Numbered from the stretch's first letter, positions 24,080 to 34,183 are shown. The stretch is DNA of 39,407 nucleotides from RGIG990 sp045589455 (GCA_045589455.1 JAZNPC010000044.1:1-39407); one strand, 5' to 3'. Notes: generated from the sequence alone by a model not told the origin. Made by a program: numbers and translations.

Positions 24080-24985
24080 ATGGCAAAAAAAACTAAGATT
24101 ATAGGTGTTCTTCTCCTTTTGTTAACGGCGCTAGTATGGGGTTTCGCATTTGCTGCGCAGAGAAAGGGAATGGATAGTGTTACGCCAGCTCAATTTATTG
24201 CTGTGCGCTTTGTTTTGGCTGCAATTTTGTTGATGCCTGTAGTAGCTTTGTCTGATTGTGTAACTAAAGAAAGCATTAAAGGCTATTGGGTTGCTTGGAT
24301 GGATAAGCGTCTTTGGTTATATGGATGCATTTGTGGCTTGTTTTTGGGTGTTGCTAGTATGCTTCAGCAGTGGGGCTTGGTAGGTGCATCTGCAGGTAAG
24401 GGAGGTTTTATAACGGTCCTATACATAGTTGGAGTTCCTATCTTTGGTTTGTTTGTTGGCCGCAAAACAACACCATTATTATGGGTTGCAGTTGTAATGG
24501 CGGTAATAGGCTCATATTTTTTGTGTGCTCCAGATGGATTAGGTGGGGGAATAAAGTTTTGTGACATTCTTTTGATTTTGTGTGCAATCGTATTCTCTTT
24601 TCATATTTTAGCCATAGATAAGTTTGTATCAAAGGTTGATACAATGCGTATATCTGTAGTTCAATCTTTGGTGACTGGTTTAATAGGGTTTCTGGTTACA
24701 CTAGTATTAGGTGAAGCATGGACATTGAGTGGTATTTGTGCAGCAATGGTGCCAATATTATACTGCGCAATTTGCTCTTCAGGCATTGGATATACATGTC
24801 AATTTTTAGGACAGAGGAGTGTGCACCCTGTGGCGGCTTCGTTAATAATGAGTTTAGAGTCTGTTTTTGCGGCTTTAGGTGGCTTTGTTTTACTTGGAGA
24901 AAAGATGGCTCTGATTGAATTAATTGGGTGTGCTATTATTTTTGTGGCAGTAATTTTTGCTCAGCTACCTTCTCGTACGAAATGA
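24080..24985 (+). CDS. EamA/DMT-family transporter
   Basis: The 301-residue protein has about ten hydrophobic segments in two repeats, as in the drug/metabolite transporter superfamily. The first helix has LTALVWGFAFAAQRKGMD and the second half closes each repeat with the PVAASLIMSLESVFAALGGFVLLGE signature (quoted in part: SLESVFAALGGFVLLGE). Substrate is unknown; family members export amino acids or other metabolites. It stands alone with its own likely promoter. Confidence 0.9.
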   Translation: MAKKTKIIGVLLLLLTALVWGFAFAAQRKGMDSVTPAQFIAVRFVLAAILLMPVVALSDCVTKESIKGYWVAWMDKRLWLYGCICGLFLGVASMLQQWGLVGASAGKGGFITVLYIVGVPIFGLFVGRKTTPLLWVAVVMAVIGSYFLCAPDGLGGGIKFCDILLILCAIVFSFHILAIDKFVSKVDTMRISVVQSLVTGLIGFLVTLVLGEAWTLSGICAAMVPILYCAICSSGIGYTCQFLGQRSVHPVAASLIMSLESVFAALGGFVLLGEKMALIELIGCAIIFVAVIFAQLPSRTK

Positions 24986-25135
24986 TATTGAAAAGTTTTT
25001 TCTGTAGTAATTAATTGACTTGAATTTCATTGGTTTTAGTGATTTCGGTTTGCTTTTGTCAAACGATTTATGATAAAATTTTGTGTAAGAGAGGGACGAA
25101 AACTCTTAAAACAAATACAAAACAAAGGATTGGAA

Positions 25136-26416
25136 ATGGATACTGTTATTAAAGAAACCATTGAGACACCAGTAGTCGCCGAGTATGATGTAATTGTTGT
25201 TGGTGGTGGTCCGGCTGGTTTTGCTGCAGCAGTATGCGCAGCACGCGAAGGCTCAAAAACCTGTATTATTGAGCAATGTGGTGGAATTGGTGGTGTGGCA
25301 ACCTCAGGTATGATGAGTCATTGGACAGGCTACACACAAGGTGGTTTTTATGAGGAAATTCTAGATCGTTCTCAAGATTCTGCAGAAATGCGTTTCACTA
25401 TTAATCCAGATAAGCTTCATGGTGTAATGCTAGAGATGCTATTAGAAGCAGGTGTTGAAATTCGTTTGTATACCTTTGCTGTAGCTCCAATAATGGATGG
25501 GAATAAGATAAAAGGAGTTATAATAGAAAGTAAGTCTGGCCGCCAAGCATTGATGGGTAAAGTTATTATTGATGCAAGTGGAGATGGTGATATTGCCGCT
25601 CGTGCAGGAGCAGAGTATCAACTTGGCCGTGAGGGTGATGCTATAATGCAACCTATGACCTTGATGTTTAAGGTTGGTGGGGTAGATTATGATAAAGCAA
25701 TTTTCCCTGGTTCATTTGAGTCTTTGATGGATGTTCCGGCTGGTGAAATTCAGGCTTTGGCTAGAGAAAATTTACCTGCACCTGCTGGTCATGTGCTTCT
25801 TTATAAGTCAACATTGCCTGGCGTTGTTACATGTAATATGACAAATGCCATAAATGTTGATGGGACAAAGTCAGAGGATTTAACTAAGGCTCAAGTTGTT
25901 TGCAGAAAGCAAATTCCATTGATTGTTGATTTCTTGCGTAAATATGCACCAGGCTATGAAAATTGCTATTTACTTTCTGCTGCAGCTCAAATCGGTGTGC
26001 GTGAAACTCGTCACTTTAAGGGCTTGTATACACTAAATGAGGATGATATTTTAGAAGCAAAGGTTTTCCCAGATTGGGTGGTTACTAGGGCTCATTTCAA
26101 TTTTGACATTCATAATACGAAAGGAGCTGGCCTTGATGAGAATGGCTGTCAGCATAAATTCACCCAAAAGAAGGGCTACACAATTCCATATGGCTGCTTT
26201 GTTCCTGTGAAGGTGGATGGACTTCTTTTAGCTGGTAGAATTATTTCAGGAACACATAAGGCACATTCTAATTTCCGAGTTATGCCTATCTGTGCAAATA
26301 TGGGCCAAGCAACAGGCATAGCGGCTTCTATTGCTGTTAAACTTGGAATTGAAGTGCGTGATGTGGCGGTTTCTGATATTCAAAAGAGACTTGCTGAGCT
26401 AGGTGTAGAGGTCTAA
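25136..26416 (+). CDS. FAD-dependent oxidoreductase
   Basis: The 426-residue product has an N-terminal FAD-binding Rossmann motif (VVGGGPAGFAAAVCAAREG, Gly-rich turn near 23-28), then CGGIGGVATSGMM, GRQALMGKVIIDASGDGDIAA for the second FAD contact (in part: IDASGDGDIAARAGA), and a C-terminal GLLLAGRIISGTHKAHSNFR. This pattern is the FAD_oxidored group often annotated as FAD-dependent oxidoreductase with unknown substrate. I use the ATG at 25136, preceded by AAAGGA; an upstream ATG at 25070 would add 22 residues without similarity or a ribosome site. A strong terminator follows, so it is monocistronic. Confidence 0.88.
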   Translation: MDTVIKETIETPVVAEYDVIVVGGGPAGFAAAVCAAREGSKTCIIEQCGGIGGVATSGMMSHWTGYTQGGFYEEILDRSQDSAEMRFTINPDKLHGVMLEMLLEAGVEIRLYTFAVAPIMDGNKIKGVIIESKSGRQALMGKVIIDASGDGDIAARAGAEYQLGREGDAIMQPMTLMFKVGGVDYDKAIFPGSFESLMDVPAGEIQALARENLPAPAGHVLLYKSTLPGVVTCNMTNAINVDGTKSEDLTKAQVVCRKQIPLIVDFLRKYAPGYENCYLLSAAAQIGVRETRHFKGLYTLNEDDILEAKVFPDWVVTRAHFNFDIHNTKGAGLDENGCQHKFTQKKGYTIPYGCFVPVKVDGLLLAGRIISGTHKAHSNFRVMPICANMGQATGIAASIAVKLGIEVRDVAVSDIQKRLAELGVEV

Positions 26417-26447
26417 CTCTATAAACGGCTTAAAATAAATACTTTAG

Positions 26448-26487
26448 ATGCAATTAATAAGCGCTAGCTTGTTAGTTGCATTTTTTT
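26448..26487 (+). terminator. Intrinsic terminator of the FAD oxidoreductase gene
   Basis: A 15-bp stem (26448-26462 with 26467-26481, two G-U pairs) closes a GCTA loop and is followed by a run of T. Confidence 0.9.
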
Positions 26488-26561
26488 GTTGTTTTGCAAG
26501 CAATTTGATGTCTAAAGGAACAAAAAATAATGTACTTTTCGAAACTTATTATATAAATATG

Positions 26562-26589
26562 TTGACTATATAAGCGCTTTTTTGATAAA
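26562..26589 (+). promoter_or_regulatory. Candidate promoter of the exopolysaccharide cluster
   Basis: TTGACT (26562-26567) and GATAAA (26584-26589) are 16 bases apart, about 75 bases before the beta-barrel gene. Confidence 0.35.
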
Positions 26590-26665
26590 CTAAAAAGCAA
26601 CTTCTAGAAGAAAAATAGTTTAATTCATTTTCTAGTAAAATATAAAATTCTTTCAAGGAAAATTT

Positions 26666-27982
26666 ATGAAAAATTTCAACTTATTAACAATGGGAGTTAT
26701 TGCTTCTTCTTTGTTGGCTACTATGGGTGTTGTTTCTGCACAGGAATTTGGTTTGGCAAATGAAGCTGGGTGGGTAATATCAGCAACAGTTGGTGCTCAA
26801 TTTACTGACAATCGTGATCAGGTCGATCAGACAATTCCTCTTAAGGATGGTACCCGTCTTGAAAAAGAAGAAGATACAGATTTGTCCATTGGTTTGAGAA
26901 TTGCATATGAGCGTGTAATAGAAAACCGTTATAAGTTGTATTTTGATTACTCTCCAACATTTGTTTACCATGAAAATCCTCGTGAAGGTTCAGAAGAGGA
27001 TGTTCTAGATCATGCAGTTAATGCTCGTATTGAATTAAGTCCAGGTAGAAGAACCTATGTTAAATTAACAAATAGATATTGGTGGAGTGGTAACAAAAAT
27101 TGGTATTTTGCTGAAGAAGATGTTTACGACCCATCAATTACAGATGTTGATGGTATTAATGATGATTATTTTGAGAATCGTTTTACAGCTCACATGCAAT
27201 ATAATTTTTCATTGAAGAATTTTATGCTTATTGATGGTATGTGGCGTATTCGTCGCTATGACGATGATGAAATTGCTCAGGATAACGATGAGGATGAGTA
27301 TAATGTTCGTTTAGCAATTATGCGTAGCCCTACACGCCTTTATTCAATTGGTTTCTTTGGAGAGTATACAACATTTGATAGAGAGAGCAGCATAGAAGAA
27401 TTTGACTTTGGTGTTGATTATGTTTCTCTAGGTATTCAGACAACTATTGATTTCTTCTCTGACGAGAGCTGGGTATTGAATGCTTCCACAGGTTACAACA
27501 TGATGGAATATGAGGACGAAACTATGGAAGACAACGATATGATGGGTGATTCTCGCATTGAGTTGGCTATCCATCAGAAGGAAAAGCTACGTGGTAGATT
27601 TGGCCTTCGTTATAGTAAAGACTATGCCTCTGTTTACCCTTATACATCTGAAAAGAATACAACATTTTATGGCTCAGTCTCACGCATTCTTGGTAGAAAC
27701 AATGACTACATTATAGGTGCAGATTTTGAGTATCGTATGAGAGATTATGAGTTGGATGATTTGGATCCAGATGTATTGGCTCAACGTGAATCTCTTGGCC
27801 TAGTTAACACAGATGCAGGCCGTGATAGCATTTATGTTAGACTGTATCTAAATGCTCGTTTAACAAAGAGCTGCCGTGCATCACTTTTCTATTCTTATGA
27901 GGAAGTCGATTCTGAGGTTTCTACAGCAAAGAGTTACGACGAGAATGTTTTCGGCATTAGACTAACATACGATTTCCTATAA
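26666..27982 (+). CDS. Outer-membrane beta-barrel protein of the exopolysaccharide cluster
   Basis: The 438-residue product has a signal peptide (hydrophobic core about 8-25, likely cut after VVSA) and many alternating strands such as KLYFDYSPTFVYHE, TYVKLTNRYWW and RLYLNARLTKSCRASLFYSYEE. It ends GIRLTYDFL, the terminal pattern of outer-membrane barrels. It resembles the BBP2_2-type barrels found beside Wzc/Wza genes, so it may be an export outlet or accessory (inference). It is very rich in Asp and Glu. A terminator follows, so its level can be set apart from the downstream genes. Confidence 0.8.
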   Translation: MKNFNLLTMGVIASSLLATMGVVSAQEFGLANEAGWVISATVGAQFTDNRDQVDQTIPLKDGTRLEKEEDTDLSIGLRIAYERVIENRYKLYFDYSPTFVYHENPREGSEEDVLDHAVNARIELSPGRRTYVKLTNRYWWSGNKNWYFAEEDVYDPSITDVDGINDDYFENRFTAHMQYNFSLKNFMLIDGMWRIRRYDDDEIAQDNDEDEYNVRLAIMRSPTRLYSIGFFGEYTTFDRESSIEEFDFGVDYVSLGIQTTIDFFSDESWVLNASTGYNMMEYEDETMEDNDMMGDSRIELAIHQKEKLRGRFGLRYSKDYASVYPYTSEKNTTFYGSVSRILGRNNDYIIGADFEYRMRDYELDDLDPDVLAQRESLGLVNTDAGRDSIYVRLYLNARLTKSCRASLFYSYEEVDSEVSTAKSYDENVFGIRLTYDFL

Positions 27983-28045
27983 ATTTAAATGTATATTAAA
28001 ATTGGGTATGCTGTAGAGCACATCCAATTTTAGTGTTTATAGTTT

Positions 28046-28077
28046 ACCGCCGGCAGAAAATATTACCGGCGGTTTTT
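28046..28077 (+). terminator. Intrinsic terminator after the beta-barrel gene
   Basis: ACCGCCGG (28046-28053) pairs with CCGGCGGT (28066-28073) and is followed by TTTT. The next gene starts only 39 bases later, so read-through probably feeds it. Confidence 0.8.
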
Positions 28078-28115
28078 AATGTTAAGATTTAAAGATTCAA
28101 AAGGTAAAGTATTTT

Positions 28116-30365
28116 ATGACAGAAAATAATGCACCAGTAAAGCAAGCTGAAGCACAACAGCCTGGTCAAGAAGATTCCGTTCACTTTCTTGATTATTGGC
28201 AGATTCTATATTCAAGAAAAGAAATTGTTATTGCGATTACTCTTGTAATGTTTTTTGCTGGTGTTTTTATTACGCGCCAAATGCCTAATGTATATGAATC
28301 TTCTGCATTAATTGAAATTCAGCGAGAGACTCCTAGTCTTGATGTTTATGGTCAAACATATGTACGCTATGATCCGATTTTCTTAAAGACACAGTTTGAA
28401 ATTATTCGTTCTGACCCAATTATCGAAGAGGTTGTTAGAAATTTGCACCTAGATGATGATTTGGGTGATGCATATGGATGGACTGGAAAATACACACCAG
28501 CAATGGTTTTTGAGAAAACAGTTGATGCTGTTCAGAAAAGTATAACACTTGATATTGTTCGTGATACGCAGCTTGTTCAGATTACTGTGAGAATGAGCAA
28601 GCCAGAGAAACCGCAGGGTGCAGCTGCTGAAATGGCAACGCTTATTGCTAATGAAATTGCTAATGTTTTTACAATATGGAACCAAGAGCGCACTCGTAAA
28701 ATTAAAGAGCAAGGCCTTGAAACATTGGAGGGAGAAATTGCCGATGTTGAAGCTCTTATCGCTAAGCAAGAGTCATTAATTGCTGAAATGCGCGCAAAAG
28801 AGGATCTTACGGTTGTTGGTGAATTAGATGCTGGTACAACATCTATTCGTAGCCAAATTATTAATCTAAATGGTCAGTTAGAGCAAGCTGAGCTAGACGC
28901 TAGAACAATGCTATATCGTTATGAAAGCTTTAGTAAGTTAGATCGCGAAAAGGCAATTTCAACTCTTACAGCAAGCTCCACATACAGTGGAGGTGACTTG
29001 CTTGTAGCAAATGTTCGAGAGCTTTCTCAATTAAGAGCAACAGAATCTGCTAGAGAAGAGGCTGGTCTTGGTCCTACTCACCCAGAAATGAAATCTATAA
29101 GGGCCTTGATAGCAGAAAAGGATGCTGAAATTGAGGCATCAATTGAAGGTGTTCTTTTTGCATATAAGATGGATTATGATCAGGCTGCCAACCGTGTGAA
29201 AGAGATAAAGGCAAGATTACAATCTCTTGAAGAACGTGAAAAAGAGTTGGCAACTGGTGTGTCTCTTGATTATGAAAGAAATCTAACAGAGCTAAATTCT
29301 CTTAAAGAACGAAAGATGTTCCTTGAAAACAATTTGATGCAGGAACAAATGAAGTTGAAGGCTTCTACAACAAGCGTAGATATTATTCAACCAGCAAAAA
29401 CAGATGAAGTTCCACTTCCTGTAAGTCCAAATTTTGCATTGAATGTAATTTTAAGCTTGGTAGCTGGTTTGTTCTTCGGTATAGTTATTGCAATTTTTGT
29501 TGAGTACTTGGATACGACAATTAAGACTGTTGATGATGTTGAAAAATATGTTGGTTCTGCTGTGTTGGGCGTTGTTCCTCAGCAAATGAGAAGCTTAAAT
29601 GATTCTCATGCACGTCCAAGCCACAAAGAAATTTATAGAATTTTGCGTATGAATATCAAGTCATCTCAAAAGCTGGGTGAAGGCAAGAAGATTGTTATTA
29701 CATCTGCTGGTGCAGGTGAAGGTAAGTCATTGACCTCATTTAACCTTGCATATGTTTGTGCTGAGGTTGGTGAAAAGGTTTTATTGATTGACGGTGATAT
29801 TCATAGACCACGTCAGCACCACATTATGGGCAAGCAGGTAACACCAGGCTTGGTTAATATTATCGTTGGTGAGGTATCTGTTGATGAAGCAATACATGAG
29901 GAGGTTTTCCCTAATTTTGACTTTATTCCAGCAGGCCGAATCGCCAGCGCAAATGCTTATGGTCTATTAGATACTGATGAAGCACGTGACTTGTTTGAAG
30001 AATTGACATCACGATATGATCGAATTATTGTTGACGCCCCACCTATGGTAGGTGTTTCCGATACAGCTCAGGTAGTACGCTTGGGCGATGGTGTAATGAT
30101 GGTTGTACAACACCGTAAGTACCCACGTGATTTGTATTCTCGTGCAAAAAATACAGTTGTAAGTATGGGTGGAAATCTTATTGGTGTTATTCTTAACAAT
30201 GTTAATACTAGCCGCGATTACTCTTCATACTACTATAAGCATCAGTACTATTATTACAATAGCTATGGTAGTTATGGCTATGGCTATGGTGGCTACTCAA
30301 GCTATACCTCAGAGGAATCAGATGGTGCAGCATCTCGTAAGAGAGGTCGCTCGAGAAATAGCTAA
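28116..30365 (+). CDS. Wzc-like polysaccharide co-polymerase and tyrosine autokinase
   Basis: The 749-residue product fuses a Wzz-type chain-length domain to a BY-kinase. The first membrane helix lies near 36-54, followed by a periplasmic part with a long coiled coil (about 195-390), and a second helix near 436-458. The kinase has SAGAGEGKS with G532 to S538 as Walker A, LLIDGDIHRPRQH as Walker A', and IIVDAPPMVGVSD as Walker B. The C-terminus is a Tyr cluster (SSYYYKHQYYYYNSYGSYG and on), the autophosphorylation tail. It controls length and export of a surface polysaccharide together with the Wza-like lipoprotein that follows. Confidence 0.95.
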   Translation: MTENNAPVKQAEAQQPGQEDSVHFLDYWQILYSRKEIVIAITLVMFFAGVFITRQMPNVYESSALIEIQRETPSLDVYGQTYVRYDPIFLKTQFEIIRSDPIIEEVVRNLHLDDDLGDAYGWTGKYTPAMVFEKTVDAVQKSITLDIVRDTQLVQITVRMSKPEKPQGAAAEMATLIANEIANVFTIWNQERTRKIKEQGLETLEGEIADVEALIAKQESLIAEMRAKEDLTVVGELDAGTTSIRSQIINLNGQLEQAELDARTMLYRYESFSKLDREKAISTLTASSTYSGGDLLVANVRELSQLRATESAREEAGLGPTHPEMKSIRALIAEKDAEIEASIEGVLFAYKMDYDQAANRVKEIKARLQSLEEREKELATGVSLDYERNLTELNSLKERKMFLENNLMQEQMKLKASTTSVDIIQPAKTDEVPLPVSPNFALNVILSLVAGLFFGIVIAIFVEYLDTTIKTVDDVEKYVGSAVLGVVPQQMRSLNDSHARPSHKEIYRILRMNIKSSQKLGEGKKIVITSAGAGEGKSLTSFNLAYVCAEVGEKVLLIDGDIHRPRQHHIMGKQVTPGLVNIIVGEVSVDEAIHEEVFPNFDFIPAGRIASANAYGLLDTDEARDLFEELTSRYDRIIVDAPPMVGVSDTAQVVRLGDGVMMVVQHRKYPRDLYSRAKNTVVSMGGNLIGVILNNVNTSRDYSSYYYKHQYYYYNSYGSYGYGYGGYSSYTSEESDGAASRKRGRSRNS

Positions 30366-30390
30366 TTAGATTTTGGAGACCTTGTTGATT

Positions 30391-31032
30391 ATGAATTATA
30401 TAAAGTATGTTACAATTTCAATGGTAATTGCGTTATCATTCTTCTTCTCTGGTTGTTTTTCAACAAATGGAGGAATGGAATACGATAATCCAGCATCTTG
30501 GCGCCCTCAGCTTCCTACTGAAGTGGTTCAAGCTACAAAAGGTACCGCTAGAACACTTCGTAGTGATGATCATGTGCTTATAACGATAGTTCCTGGCACA
30601 CTTCAACCTTCAACAATAGAGGATATAATCGATGCTGGTGGCATGGTAACATTACCATTAGTTGGTGAATTTTTGATTGGTGGTTTAACAACCTCTGAAG
30701 CAGAGAAGAAAATTTGTGATTCATATGTAAATGGTGGGTTATATAAAAATGTTACTGTAACCGTAGTTTGCAGAAACGTCGTTCAAGATAGCGTTGTATA
30801 TGTTTCAGGTGCAGTAAATCGTAAGGGTGCTATACCATTTACGGATGGAATGACTCTCCGTATGGCTATTGTAACATCAGGAGATAGAACACCATATGCA
30901 AGCACAATGGTTCGTATCACTCGTGATGGTCAAATTTCAGAGCACAATATTTCTCGTATCGAGGATGGTGAAGAAACTGATCCAGTACTAAAGCCAAATG
31001 ATATGATTGAAGTTCAAGAGCGTTGGCTATAA
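30391..31032 (+). CDS. Wza-like polysaccharide export lipoprotein
   Basis: The product of about 213 residues has a lipoprotein signal (YVTISMVIALSFFFSGC) with the Cys acceptor at about residue 22. A Poly_export domain follows (SDDHVLITIVPGTLQPSTIE, in part DHVLITIVPG) and one SLBB-like domain (VVYVSGAVNRKGAIPFTDGMTL, in part VYVSGAVNRKGAIPF). GGAG at 30375 supports the ATG at 30391 over an earlier TTG. It would form the outer-membrane translocation ring fed by the Wzc-like protein. It is shorter than E. coli Wza, with one SLBB unit instead of two. Confidence 0.88.
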   Translation: MNYIKYVTISMVIALSFFFSGCFSTNGGMEYDNPASWRPQLPTEVVQATKGTARTLRSDDHVLITIVPGTLQPSTIEDIIDAGGMVTLPLVGEFLIGGLTTSEAEKKICDSYVNGGLYKNVTVTVVCRNVVQDSVVYVSGAVNRKGAIPFTDGMTLRMAIVTSGDRTPYASTMVRITRDGQISEHNISRIEDGEETDPVLKPNDMIEVQERWL

Positions 31033-31069
31033 GTTTATATTATCTTGTAAAATAAATTCGGGTGGCTAA

Positions 31070-32137
31070 ATGGGAAAACAAAGTTCCCGTATAGATAAAG
31101 TATTAAGACAAGTGATTGTATGCCTATTTTTGGTGGTAGGCATTGTTGGTATTATTTATTCTTATAAATGTATTAAAGCCCAAGCTTCATATACTATAGC
31201 TAAGCATGGAATTTCTTTTCCTTTTCAAAAATCAAAACCAGCTAGTGCTGGTCAGGAATTATTTGAAGAGCATGATTTAGCAAATTCTAATTATCCTCAT
31301 AATTATTATTATCACTCATTTGTAGCGCATGAGGTAATAAAACAAGTATACCTAGTTGCGGATGCGATATATGGCAATCAGGATTCGTTAAAGGCTATTA
31401 GTCAGATTCACGATAATTATAAAAGATCAGAAAATAATCCAGACTTGTCTCTAGGTGAATTATATGAGATTCTCGCTAAAAAAGCATTGTATTTTGCAGA
31501 ATTAGCAATAGGAACAAATCCATATGATGAGGGGTCTCGACTTATGTATAAAGAGGCTCTTGTTCTTTGTGGCAAAACAGATGAGGCTATAGAATATTGG
31601 AAGGGTGTGGTTGATTTAGAATACTGGAATAGATCACATCATGATGTGATGGCAGAGTTGTATTTGTATGCTGATGATATTCCTATGGCTATAAAGGAAC
31701 GCAAGCATGTTTTAAATCCAGAGCTTAAAAAAATGCTTCAAAGAAAATTTGAAGAATATAAAAAAGAGGCACGTTTAGCTCTTGGCAATGCAAAAAAAAT
31801 ATCTCAAGGGCTTAATTTGGATTTAGAGGTGTACAACAATGCTTTGTCTTCTACTAAATGTCTTATAGAAATCGATCCTTATGACAAAGAGTCTCAGCGT
31901 TTATATTTAGAGGCATTAGTTGTTTGTGGCCAAACTGATGAAGCTATAGCATATTGGGAAGGTGTTGTTGATTTAGATAATTCTAATACGACTAATCATG
32001 AGATTTTGGCTGATTTATATTTGAATTCTGGTAATATTTCTATGGCAGTTAAAGAGCTTCCTTATATTTCTAATCCTAAATTACAACAAAAGCTTCAAAA
32101 ATATAAGGACATGCTTGAAAAAAGAGAAGTTGAATAG
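31070..32137 (+). CDS. Membrane-anchored TPR-like protein with internal duplication
   Basis: The 355-residue product has one N-terminal membrane helix (about 13-32). The rest is helical and contains two related blocks of about 95 residues (near 115-220 and 255-350). Each has NPYD or DPYD, LVLCGKTDEAIEYWKGVVDL or LVVCGQTDEAIAYWEGVVDL (quoted to 20 residues), a DLYL or ELYL segment and a NPEL or NPKL end, which is TPR-like. It sits between the export genes and the amidotransferase gene, so an assembly or scaffold role in polysaccharide export is likely but not shown. I do not recognise a named family. Confidence 0.75.
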   Translation: MGKQSSRIDKVLRQVIVCLFLVVGIVGIIYSYKCIKAQASYTIAKHGISFPFQKSKPASAGQELFEEHDLANSNYPHNYYYHSFVAHEVIKQVYLVADAIYGNQDSLKAISQIHDNYKRSENNPDLSLGELYEILAKKALYFAELAIGTNPYDEGSRLMYKEALVLCGKTDEAIEYWKGVVDLEYWNRSHHDVMAELYLYADDIPMAIKERKHVLNPELKKMLQRKFEEYKKEARLALGNAKKISQGLNLDLEVYNNALSSTKCLIEIDPYDKESQRLYLEALVVCGQTDEAIAYWEGVVDLDNSNTTNHEILADLYLNSGNISMAVKELPYISNPKLQQKLQKYKDMLEKREVE

Positions 32138-32167
32138 GCTTTAAATGATTAATTGGAGATAAAGTTT

Positions 32168-34096
32168 ATGTGTGGAATTGCTGGTTTTTTTGGTGCTGAT
32201 GCAGGTGCTACAGTAAAGCGTATGACCGATATTATGACTTATCGTGGTCCAGATGATGCTGGTCTTTATGAAGGCGATGGTTTTGCTTTTGGTCAACGCC
32301 GTCTTAGCATAATTGACTTAGCCAGTGGTCATCAGCCTATTTTTAATGAAGATAAAAGTCTTATTCTAGTATGTAATGGAGAAATCTATAATAGCCCAGA
32401 GCTCCGTGAAGAGCTAAAGGCTAAAGGTCATGGCTTTGCAACATCTACAGACGTAGAAGTAATTCTTCATCTATATGAGGAAATGGGAGAAAAACTTTTT
32501 TCACGTCTTCGTGGTATGTTTGGTTTTGCTCTTTGGGATTCTAGAAAGCAGCGCTTATTGATGGGGCGAGACCACATGGGTCAAAAGCCACTCTTTTTTG
32601 CTAATGCAAAGGGTTGTTTTGCTTTTGCTTCTGAAGTAAAGTGTATTTTAACTTCTGGAATAGTAGAGCGAAAGCCAGATTTGGAAGCTCTATGGCATTA
32701 TATGTCATTGAGATATATCCCTGATGATAGATCTCTTTTTGAAGGAGTTATTAAACTCCAAGCCGGACACTATGCAATTTTTGAAAAGGGTAGTGTTAAG
32801 GTAGAGCAGTATTGGCAGCTAGATACATTTAAGGATAAACGTAAGGGTACAGAGCAAGAGCTAACAGATGAACTTGATGCAATTCTTCTAGACTCAGTTA
32901 AGACACATCTTTTGAGCGATGTTCCTGTTGGTACATTCCTAAGTGGTGGTATTGATTCAAGTCTTATCACTGCGATGACAGCAAAGATTACCGGTAAGCC
33001 TTTCCATACCTTCTCAATTGGTGTTAAAGAGCAAGATATTAATGAACTACCTTGGGCAAGAATGGTCTCTGAGCAATATGGATTGATTGCTCGTGAGGAA
33101 ATAGTTGAAGCGGATATTATACATAAAATTCCTGAGATGATTTTCCACATGGATGAACCTTCTGATCCATTTGGCGTTGGTGTATATCTTGTAAGCCAGG
33201 TTGCTGCAAAGGATGTTAAGGTGGTTTTGAGCGGTGACGGAGGAGATGAGAATTTTGCTGGCTATGATCGTTTTGCTGGTCAAAAATTAGCAGGATATTA
33301 TTCAATTATTCCAAAATGTATCCGTAAATATGTTCTTGGAAATATGTTTAAGTTGGTGCCAGAGTCCTTTGGTTATAAGAGCATAGCATCTAAATTAAAG
33401 TGGCTTAACGATATGTCCTTTTATACAGAAGGAGAGCGTTATGCTCGTAGTATGAGCTTCTTGCGCTTTACAGATGAAACAAAGGAAGCATTGTTTACGC
33501 CAGAAGCTATGAGCAAGATTGTGGATAGCAATTCTGTTGGCAAAATTTTGGATTACTTTAATTCTCCTACAGCAGATGAGCTTCTAGATAAGATGCTGTA
33601 TACGGATTTGATGACCCGTATGCCTGACCATTTGCTAGCAATTTCAGACCGCATGAGTATGGCTCATTCAATAGAGATTCGTCCACCTCTAATTGACTAT
33701 AAAGTAACAGAGTTCGCTGCTTCTCTACCATGTGATATGAAGCTACGAGGCCGCGATAAGGGCTTGAAGTACTTGCTACGTCAGGTTGCTGCTCGTTATA
33801 TGTCTCGTGAATTGATTGATAGACCAAAGCAGGGCTTTGGCTTCCCAATTGCTCGTTGGTTACGCACAGATTTAGCTGTCTTTTTACAGAAACTATTTGT
33901 AGAGTCTCGCTTTGTTGAGCTAGGTATCTTCAATCAAGCTGAGATTGATCGCTTAGTAAATCAGCATATTTCAGGTAAGGCAGATCATAATTTCCGTTTG
34001 TGGATTCTATTGAATTTGGAAATTTGGTATCGCGTGTGCTTTGAAGGTTCATCAGTCGCAGAGATGCAAACCTTTATTGATCAGAGATTAAAATAA
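32168..34096 (+). CDS. asnB: AsnB-type glutamine-hydrolysing asparagine synthetase/amidotransferase
   Basis: The 642-residue product begins MCGIAGFFG, so Cys2 becomes the N-terminal nucleophile of the class II glutamine amidotransferase domain. The synthetase domain has SGGIDSSLITAMT (PP-loop, ATP), SGDGGDENFAGYDRF and a C-terminal RPKQGFGFPIARWLR. Initiation is at 32168, with GGAG 10 bases earlier; a start five codons upstream would block the Cys2 nucleophile. Family members in polysaccharide clusters modify sugars or make Asn. It ends the cluster and is followed by a terminator. Confidence 0.93.
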   Translation: MCGIAGFFGADAGATVKRMTDIMTYRGPDDAGLYEGDGFAFGQRRLSIIDLASGHQPIFNEDKSLILVCNGEIYNSPELREELKAKGHGFATSTDVEVILHLYEEMGEKLFSRLRGMFGFALWDSRKQRLLMGRDHMGQKPLFFANAKGCFAFASEVKCILTSGIVERKPDLEALWHYMSLRYIPDDRSLFEGVIKLQAGHYAIFEKGSVKVEQYWQLDTFKDKRKGTEQELTDELDAILLDSVKTHLLSDVPVGTFLSGGIDSSLITAMTAKITGKPFHTFSIGVKEQDINELPWARMVSEQYGLIAREEIVEADIIHKIPEMIFHMDEPSDPFGVGVYLVSQVAAKDVKVVLSGDGGDENFAGYDRFAGQKLAGYYSIIPKCIRKYVLGNMFKLVPESFGYKSIASKLKWLNDMSFYTEGERYARSMSFLRFTDETKEALFTPEAMSKIVDSNSVGKILDYFNSPTADELLDKMLYTDLMTRMPDHLLAISDRMSMAHSIEIRPPLIDYKVTEFAASLPCDMKLRGRDKGLKYLLRQVAARYMSRELIDRPKQGFGFPIARWLRTDLAVFLQKLFVESRFVELGIFNQAEIDRLVNQHISGKADHNFRLWILLNLEIWYRVCFEGSSVAEMQTFIDQRLK

Positions 34097-34136
34097 ATTT
34101 ATAATACACTTTGGTGTGTGATATATTTGATAAAAT

Positions 34137-34180
34137 AAAGCCTAAAATTCGTTTTTTCGAGTTTTAGGCTTTGTTGTTTT
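34137..34180 (+). terminator. Intrinsic terminator after asnB
   Basis: AAAGCCTAAAA (34137-34147) pairs with TTTTAGGCTTT (34162-34172), followed by GTTGTTTT. The stem can also act on the opposite strand. Confidence 0.85.
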
Positions 34181-34183
34181 GCA

